48,761 nt of DNA from NCBI GenBank assembly GCA_001804865.1, contig MHBK01000072.1, positions 1 to 48,761 of the forward strand, read 5' to 3'. The notes below the pieces were generated by a model. The model searched no databases. It saw nothing but the letters and a program-made list of their open reading frames with translations, and was not told the DNA's origin. Numbering within the stretch: position 1 is the stretch's first letter; the number at the start of each line of letters is the position of its first letter. A program made the translations under genes and the position numbers. This DNA is from Lentisphaerae bacterium GWF2_57_35. GTDB lineage: Bacteria; Verrucomicrobiota; Kiritimatiellia; CAIQIC01; GWF2-57-35. Below are positions 43,916 to 48,761 of the stretch, piece after piece.

Positions 43916-44652
43916 CCCAACGGTACAAGATGATGCTCGGCTACGACGGGACCCTCTACGCCGGCTGGCAAACCCAGCCGGAGCATCGCACCGTCCAGGG
44001 CGAACTCGAACGCGTGCTTCAGGAATTGACCGGCGAACAAACTCGTATTCACTCCAGCGGACGGACCGACCGCGGCGTTCATGCCCGCGCGCAGGTGGTT
44101 CACTTCGATCTGGAGAAGCCGGTGGTCTGTTGGAAGCTGATGCGCGGTTTTAACGCGCTGTTGAAAGACGATATACGAATTCTTACCCTTGCAGAGGCGG
44201 CGTCCGACTTTCATGCGCGCTACGGAACGAAGGGCAAGGAATATCGGTATTTTATTTGGAACGGCCCCGTGATGCCCCCCGCCATGCGGTTTTACCGCAC
44301 CTGGGTCCGGCCCCGGCTGGATGTGAAGGCCATGCAGGCCGCGGCCGATCGGCTCGTTGGGAATAACGATTTTGCCGCCTTTTCCGCCAATCCGAACCGG
44401 GAAATCGAAGGAACGGTTCGGCATTTGCGGGAACTAACCGTTCGGCGGCACGGACGCGAAATCACTTTGGTGGCGGGCGGCGACGGATTTTTATACAAAA
44501 TGGTGCGCAGTCTGGCGGGGTTTCTCATTCGGGTGGGGACCGGCGAATTGCAGCCGGATGCGGCCTCGACGATTCTGTCTTCGAAAGTGCGAACAGCGCG
44601 GGTTCCGACGGCGGCGCCCCAGGGACTTTTTCTGTGGCGCGTGGATTATTAG
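43912..44652 (+). CDS. truA: tRNA pseudouridine(38-40) synthase
   Basis: Modifies U38-U40 in tRNA anticodon stems, 246 residues. The catalytic Asp is in SGRTDRGVHARAQ. The N-terminal LGYDGTLYAGWQTQP and the later NDFAAFSANPNRE and DGFLYKMVRSLAG blocks match the family. It is coupled to ruvX. Confidence 0.96.
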   Translation: MTQRYKMMLGYDGTLYAGWQTQPEHRTVQGELERVLQELTGEQTRIHSSGRTDRGVHARAQVVHFDLEKPVVCWKLMRGFNALLKDDIRILTLAEAASDFHARYGTKGKEYRYFIWNGPVMPPAMRFYRTWVRPRLDVKAMQAAADRLVGNNDFAAFSANPNREIEGTVRHLRELTVRRHGREITLVAGGDGFLYKMVRSLAGFLIRVGTGELQPDAASTILSSKVRTARVPTAAPQGLFLWRVDY

Positions 44653-44724
44653 CAGCTTAACATGAAGGATTGCGATCAGGTATACTACGTTTTAAAGGGC
44701 CTATAAAAAGAAAGCAGGGGTCTC

Positions 44725-44970
44725 ATGTCGGAAATCAATTTTGATTGTGCGAACTGCGGCCAGAATCTGGATGCGCCCGAACACATGGCGGGGTTGGCCA
44801 TCCTGTGTCCTGCCTGCAAAAACGAAATCAAGATTCCTCTGCCGCCGCCGCCGAAGGATCAGGAAATGGAAGACGGGCTGAAAGGCAAAACCGTCCGCAT
44901 CGACCTGCCGCCCGATTTCGAAGTGCCCGAACCCAAGCGCCGCATCATTACCATTAAACGGCCCGATTGA
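44725..44970 (+). CDS. Small zinc-ribbon protein
   Basis: An 81-residue protein with a two-CxxC zinc ribbon: CANCGQNLDAP and CPACKNEIKIP. A Pro-rich segment and a charged tail (RRIITIKRPD) follow. Such ribbons with a GLA-type turn (HMAGLAILCPAC) are frequent in PVC bacteria, often at the N-terminus of larger proteins; here it stands alone. A putative AGGGG ribosome site lies upstream. No function can be assigned. Confidence 0.75.
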   Translation: MSEINFDCANCGQNLDAPEHMAGLAILCPACKNEIKIPLPPPPKDQEMEDGLKGKTVRIDLPPDFEVPEPKRRIITIKRPD

Positions 44971-45094
44971 TCCCTATAACGTGTCCGGGAAGCCCGCCTT
45001 CGAGGCCGCTTCCTCGAGGTGGTCCGCACCCTGGCCCTAGACGGCATTTTCTTTTCACTGGCATCCCTCATCTTTCGCGATTACATTATTCCAC

Positions 45095-46066
45095 ATGAAA
45101 ATTTTAGTTACAGGCGGTGCGGGTTATATCGGCAGCGTGACGACGGAGCTGCTGTTGAACAAAGGCCATCAGGTCGTGGTGTTCGACAATCTTGAACGCG
45201 GGCATGTGGAAGCCGTCGATGGACGGGCGAAGTTGGTGCGCGGCGACTTGCGCGACCGGGAGCCCATTTTGCAGGCGATGAAGACAGAGCGGCCGGACGC
45301 CGTCATGCATTTTGCGGCTTATGCGCTCGTGGGCGAGTCGATGCAGGATCCGATGTTGTATTTTCGCAACAACGTCGAGGGCGGCATTCACCTGGTCGAC
45401 GCCATGCTGGCGGCCGGTATGAAGAAGATCGTTTTCTCGTCGACGTGCGCGACGTACGGGCAGCCGGATCGGATGCCGATGACCGAGGAGATTCCCCAGC
45501 ATCCGACGAATCCGTACGGTTCGTCGAAACTGATGCTCGAAAAGATTTTGTTGTGGTGCCAGGAACGCAAGGGCCTGGAGCCGGTATTCCTGCGATACTT
45601 CAACGCGTGCGGGGCGACCGAGCAGTTCGGCGAGGATCACGAGCCCGAGTCGCACATCATCCCGAGCGTATTGAAGGTGGCCCTGGGGCAGAAGGAGCGA
45701 GCCGAGATTTTCGGCGACGATTATGAGACGCCCGACGGCACGTGCATTCGCGATTACATTCACATCGTGGATCTGGCGCAGGCGCACATCCTGGCGTTGA
45801 AACCCGGATTGGCCGGCGCGTTCAACCTGGGGACAGGAACCGGATTTTCGGTGAAGGAAGTCGTCGATACGTGCCGCGCGGTTTCGGGACATCCGATTCC
45901 GGCGATTGTTTCTCCCCGCCGGCCGGGCGATCCGGCGCGGTTGGTAGCCGGGGCGCAAAAGGCCAAGGATATTCTGGGCTGGAAGCCCCAATATCCGGAT
46001 TTGAAAACCATCGTTCAACATGCCTGGAATTGGCATCAAGCGCATCCGCGCGGGTACGCCAAATGA
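45095..46066 (+). CDS. galE: UDP-glucose 4-epimerase
   Basis: Interconverts UDP-glucose and UDP-galactose, 323 residues, extended short-chain dehydrogenase fold. NAD-binding TGGAGYIG is at 7-14. Catalytic Ser/Thr are in SSTCATYG and Tyr/Lys in NPYGSSK. FLRYFNACGA and GDDYETPDGTCIRDYIHI are typical GalE segments. Its TGA overlaps the cinA ATG. The 124-base gap before it contains a short TCGAGG/CCTCGA hairpin (45000-45017). Confidence 0.94.
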   Translation: MKILVTGGAGYIGSVTTELLLNKGHQVVVFDNLERGHVEAVDGRAKLVRGDLRDREPILQAMKTERPDAVMHFAAYALVGESMQDPMLYFRNNVEGGIHLVDAMLAAGMKKIVFSSTCATYGQPDRMPMTEEIPQHPTNPYGSSKLMLEKILLWCQERKGLEPVFLRYFNACGATEQFGEDHEPESHIIPSVLKVALGQKERAEIFGDDYETPDGTCIRDYIHIVDLAQAHILALKPGLAGAFNLGTGTGFSVKEVVDTCRAVSGHPIPAIVSPRRPGDPARLVAGAQKAKDILGWKPQYPDLKTIVQHAWNWHQAHPRGYAK

Positions 46067-47301
46067 AAACCCAAGTGGAATTGGTGGCCACGGGCAGCGA
46101 ATTGCTCAGCGGCCGGATCGTCAATCGTCATGCCCAAGTTCTAGGTGAGGCGCTGCTGCCTTTGGGTTTGACCTTGTCGCGCGAGACGTCTGTACCGGAC
46201 GATATTCAAGCCATTGCGGATGCCGTTCGGATGGCCTTGCAGCGGGTGGATGTCGTGCTGGTCAGCGGAGGACTCGGCGCGACGACCGACGATGTGACGC
46301 GTGAGGCGGTGGCGGAACTGTTGGGGCGGCGCATTGTCAAGGATGAAGCCTCCCTGTCCGGCCTGCGTGAAAAATACAAAATTTTCGGACGCGAGCTCTC
46401 GCCGATTTCCGAGCGGCAAATTTTGGTGGTGGAAGGCTCGGTGGTCCTGCCTAATCCGGTGGGGATGGCGCCCGGCCAGCGGATCGAATCGGGAGGCAAG
46501 GTCCTTTTTATCCTGCCGGGGCCTCCGCGCGAATTTAATGCCGTGTTGTCCACGCATGTGTTGCCCTGGCTGCAAGAGGCATTCCGGGGCGCGTTGAGCG
46601 TTACGCAAAAAATTTTGATGGTGTGCGGAGTGGGGGAATCGGATCTGGCCGCGCAATTGGAAATGGAAGGATTTCCTCCTCCGGGTCTGGATGTGGCTTA
46701 TTGCGCCTCCGGCGGCCGGGTTGAAGTCCGGCTGACGGCGACCTCCGACCGGCAGGCCGTAATCGATCAGGCCTCCGAGGTGGTGCGCCGCGTATTGGGC
46801 CGGCACATTTTTGCCGAAGATCGTCTGACGATGGAAGAGGTGGTGGGGCGCTTGCTGTTGGAGCGCCGCTCCACGCTGGCCACGGCGGAATCCTGCACCG
46901 GCGGGGGCATTGGGCAGCGCATCACGTCGGTGAGCGGCAGCTCGGCCTATTACATGGGCGGGATCATCGCCTATGACAACCGGGTGAAAATTTCTCAACT
47001 GGGCGTGCCGGAAACGGAATTGGCCGCACAGGGGGCTGTCAGCAAGGAAGTGGCGGCGTCCATGGCCCAGGGCGTGCGGCAACGACTGGGCGCGGACTAC
47101 GGCCTTTCCATCACGGGCGTAGCCGGGCCGACGGGTGGGACCGATGAAAAGCCCGTTGGTCTGGTTTGGATGGCCGTGGCCGACGCCGCCGGGACGGTCA
47201 CGTCTTCGCGTCGATTTCCGGGGGATCGGGATTGGATTCGCGAGTCCAGCACATTGTTTGCCCTGGATTTGCTTCGGCGGCGGATTTTAGGGACGGTTTA
47301 A
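46063..47301 (+). CDS. cinA: CinA, nicotinamide-nucleotide amidase / competence-damage-inducible protein
   Basis: A two-domain 412-residue enzyme. The N-terminal MoCF-type domain (about 1-170) has VATGSELLSGRIVN, SGGLGATTDDVTREA and ILPGPPREF and acts in related proteins as an ADP-ribose pyrophosphatase. The C-terminal PncC-type amidase has TAESCTGGGIGQRIT, YMGGIIAYDN and SITGVAGPTGGT. The start MKTQVELV was chosen because the upstream part of the frame lies inside galE out of phase. Last gene of the long plus-strand run from uvrB. No T-run terminator is apparent. Confidence 0.94.
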   Translation: MKTQVELVATGSELLSGRIVNRHAQVLGEALLPLGLTLSRETSVPDDIQAIADAVRMALQRVDVVLVSGGLGATTDDVTREAVAELLGRRIVKDEASLSGLREKYKIFGRELSPISERQILVVEGSVVLPNPVGMAPGQRIESGGKVLFILPGPPREFNAVLSTHVLPWLQEAFRGALSVTQKILMVCGVGESDLAAQLEMEGFPPPGLDVAYCASGGRVEVRLTATSDRQAVIDQASEVVRRVLGRHIFAEDRLTMEEVVGRLLLERRSTLATAESCTGGGIGQRITSVSGSSAYYMGGIIAYDNRVKISQLGVPETELAAQGAVSKEVAASMAQGVRQRLGADYGLSITGVAGPTGGTDEKPVGLVWMAVADAAGTVTSSRRFPGDRDWIRESSTLFALDLLRRRILGTV

Positions 47302-47391
47302 GAAAAATGTAATGGTTCCCCCTCTTCAGCATCGGGTATTTATTGTGACACAAAAATGCATCGGATATGTGTCATAAATAACGAAATAGAA

Positions 47392-47640
47392 ATGTCATAT
47401 AGTACTGATAAAAAGGTTCTTGCCAAAATATACGGACGCAAGAAGGGTTGGATATTTACTCCTGAAGATTTTAAGGGAGTTGGAACAAGGGATGCCGTTG
47501 CTTCCGCCTTGAAGCGCCATAAACAATCCGGTCTGATCCATCAGTTGGCTCGGGGACTTAAAGACATTCGCTATGCGCCCGGGTGGATTGCCGTTATTCT
47601 CCGGAAGCTGGCGGAAGGAAATCTGCTCCGTGGAAGTTGA
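47392..47640 (+). pseudogene. Truncated AbiEi/DUF6088-type antitoxin
   Basis: The frame encodes STDKKVLAKIYGRKKGWIFT, then PEDFKGVGTRDAVASALKRH and IHQLARGL, which matches from memory the winged-helix N-terminus of DUF6088/AbiEi-type antitoxins. After ARGL the expected tail is missing and an unrelated short end follows to the stop. At 82 residues it is well under half family length. It is followed at once, in another frame, by a toxin-like fragment. Confidence 0.65.
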
Positions 47641-47737
47641 AGATGGTTCGCCGGATGTGATCAATATCCGGTATCCATCCATATTTGCCGACCGTTATCT
47701 GCGTCCGGCTGACGAAACTCTCCTGGCGACTTCTTGA
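47630..47737 (+). pseudogene. AbiEii-type nucleotidyltransferase toxin fragment
   Basis: One frame reads VEDGSPDVINIRYPSIFADR followed by YLRPADE and soon a stop. The YPS-(I/L)-F-x-x-x-YLRP phrase matches, from memory, the middle of AbiEii-like nucleotidyltransferases, where it is normally followed by RLEIG. Only about 35 codons survive; the active-site part is absent. Together with the preceding gene it forms an AbiE relic. Confidence 0.5.
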
Positions 47738-47914
47738 ATTCGCGCTCATTCGCGGTTTCTTCCCTCCCCGCTTCCTTAGCGCTGAAATTTTGCATCGATT
47801 TATGCTGGCCTTTCATAAGTTGATATGCAAAATGCGTTCCAAGTGTGGTTTCACTGGGAAAGTGGAATCTGTTCTTTATGAGTATATTTTTGCGTTTTTT
47901 ACGCAGTAGTCGTT

Positions 47915-48027
47915 CTACTTCAAACCCGCAACGTTTGTGTTTCCAAGAACGGAACTGTGAAGCGCGCCCATTGGGCGCGGCTTCAAGTTCCTTGTGTCTT
48001 GGATGCCGCGTTGCGGCGGTGAAGTAG
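47915..48027 (+). ncRNA. Candidate structured RNA: nested 113-base near-palindrome
   Basis: Four nested helices close on one apex. These are CTACTTCA/TGAAGTAG (47915-47922 with 48020-48027), CCGCAACG/CGTTGCGG (47926-47933 with 48009-48016), TCCAAGA/TCTTGGA (47942-47948 with 47997-48003) and an 18-pair apical hairpin at 47951-47991 interrupted by two single bulges. That is about 41 pairs with two internal loops. Strand was assigned from the neighbouring plus-strand gene; the structure is nearly symmetric, so the other strand is possible. It could be a leader element, a long-hairpin RNA or a mobile palindrome. Confidence 0.45.
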
Positions 48028-48033
48028 GCTCAA

Positions 48034-48076
48034 GGGCTGGATGTCCGCGCTCATCGTTTTTCGCGGAATCCAACCC
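48034..48076 (+). promoter_or_regulatory. Leader hairpin upstream of the terminal secreted-protein gene
   Basis: GGGCTGGAT (48034-48042) pairs with ATCCAACCC (48068-48076) with one mismatch, and CCGCG/CGCGG pairs inside it. The loop contains a T-run. It lies about 35 bases before the start codon of the next gene and directly after the nested palindrome; it may be part of the same leader. Confidence 0.45.
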
Positions 48077-48112
48077 TGGGGACAGTCGATCAATCAAACA
48101 AAGGGGTGAAGG

Positions 48113-48761
48113 ATGAAGCAATCAAGAAGGTTGAGGGTGGGATTGTTGTTTGCCGCAACGTTGAGTTCTTTGGCTGTATTAGCCGCCTTTTCAAAACAGC
48201 CCGAAAAGCCTGCTCCGGTCGATCCTGTGCGATATCAAGAGTTGATGGAGGCCGAGGTCTCCGATATCAGTGAATTGCAGCAGCTTCTCTTGGAAGAGTT
48301 CGATTTTTACCGGGTCATCACCCCGTCTTTTGACGATTTTATCCTCAGGCAACCGAGCAGTCCTTTTCTGTTGCCGTTTGCATCGTGGAGCGTCCTACCG
48401 GCAGAGTTCGCCCGTCTTCCCTACGAGTACGAGAATTCGATCAAAGTCTATCCGATCACGATTCGGGTCGATGGGGTTGCCCGGGAAGCTGTTTTTCAAT
48501 CGACGCTCACCGGCAAGCGCCTTTATGCGCTGCCTCTGGGCTACGATCCGGATGCCCGATTTCTCCATGCCTCCGCGGCGCCTTGTTCCAGCGTGCAAAT
48601 TTTGGCCAAGCTCATTCCGTCCGATTCCGTCGAAGCTTGGCTTTATGTATCCGACCGGCTCTCCGCCCAAGCCGTAAGTCTCCAAAGCCTGGACGGGGGC
48701 ATGCAACTGATGCGCTCCGAAGAGGCCGCGACCAATATCGTTTTTGAAGCCATCTCCCGGC
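48113..48761 (+). CDS. Secreted protein of unknown function, 3' end outside window
   Basis: An open frame of 216 codons runs off the right edge with no stop. It starts MKQSRRLRVGLLFAATLSS, a clear signal peptide with basic start and hydrophobic core, then a Lys/Pro-rich segment. Further on are EAEVSDISELQQLLLEEFDF, a YPITIRVDGVA strand and LYALPLGYDPDARFLH. AAGG lies 3-8 bases before the ATG. No family is recognised. The beta-rich composition suggests an exported domain protein. Confidence 0.75.
   Translation, partial: MKQSRRLRVGLLFAATLSSLAVLAAFSKQPEKPAPVDPVRYQELMEAEVSDISELQQLLLEEFDFYRVITPSFDDFILRQPSSPFLLPFASWSVLPAEFARLPYEYENSIKVYPITIRVDGVAREAVFQSTLTGKRLYALPLGYDPDARFLHASAAPCSSVQILAKLIPSDSVEAWLYVSDRLSAQAVSLQSLDGGMQLMRSEEAATNIVFEAISR

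Larger units (their letters stand above)
47738..48112. other. Intergenic region with large RNA-like structure
   Basis: A 375-base gap. The first part is plain, apart from a small TGCGT/ACGCA hairpin at about 47891-47905. The second holds the nested near-palindrome and a further hairpin, both described separately. No protein gene seen. Confidence 0.6.

Noticed and set aside
47915..48027. 6S RNA
   Set aside because: It is a long hairpin, but it is shorter than typical 6S RNA and I could not see the family's conserved central-bubble sequence.

Overview
The window reads as a chromosomal segment of a free-living, Gram-negative-type bacterium with moderately high GC content. Gene density is high and many neighbours are translationally coupled by 4-base ATGA or GTGA overlaps. 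The proteins (GltBD, PurF, LigA, UvrB, XerD, RsgA and others) are ordinary bacterial housekeeping types. Intergenic gaps carry an unusual number of short-period repeats and hairpins: a 19-base palindrome repeated every 31 bases, 6-, 7- and 10-base periodic runs, and CGCAAAG-type runs. From memory, such gaps are common in the PVC superphylum, particularly Kiritimatiellota and Verrucomicrobiota relatives. That placement is inference and was not checked by any search.

Left part (1-8850): a DHA2-type MFS exporter sits behind a three-copy palindrome array. Upstream of it are rsgA and an RNHCP-domain gene, all on the minus strand. A minus-strand D-2-hydroxyacid dehydrogenase follows. A plus-strand three-gene proton-channel cassette comes next: one ExbB/MotA-like channel protein and two ExbD-like single-helix proteins, only one of which keeps the membrane aspartate. 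A PIN-PhoH ATPase gene converges on the cassette.

Nitrogen block (8995-16609, minus): gltD, gltB and purF. GltB and PurF are both class II glutamine amidotransferases. A 7-base tandem repeat separates gltB from purF.

Accessory stretch (16610-29231): a secreted CBM9-like plus serine beta-lactamase-fold protein is flanked by inverted copies of a 10-base-periodic repeat. It is followed by a small secreted STN-like protein, an ankyrin/HEAT-type secreted protein, a repeat-filled gap, a DUF6901-like protein, ligA and a VanZ-like gene. A coupled AlbA_2/HATPase plus ParA pair then lies beside a broken tyrosine-recombinase fragment and tRNA-Lys(UUU). I read this last group as the remains of an integrated element.

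Right part: rhomboid protease (plus); then a minus-strand run of an HMA-like lipoprotein, pepA, purC, xerD and rnc; then a fusion of a six-hairpin glycosidase-like domain, a membrane helix and TPRs, divergent from uvrB. From uvrB a plus-strand run contains nadC, a minimal birA, coaX, trpA, manC, ruvX, truA, a zinc-ribbon protein, galE and cinA. The window ends with a degraded AbiE-type toxin-antitoxin locus, a roughly 113-base nested near-palindrome that may be a structured RNA, and the start of a secreted protein running off the edge.

The most promising undescribed items are the asymmetric ExbB/ExbD/ExbD' cassette, the AlbA_2-ParA pair next to tRNA-Lys, the nested RNA-like palindrome at 47915-48027, and the set of period-specific intergenic repeats.
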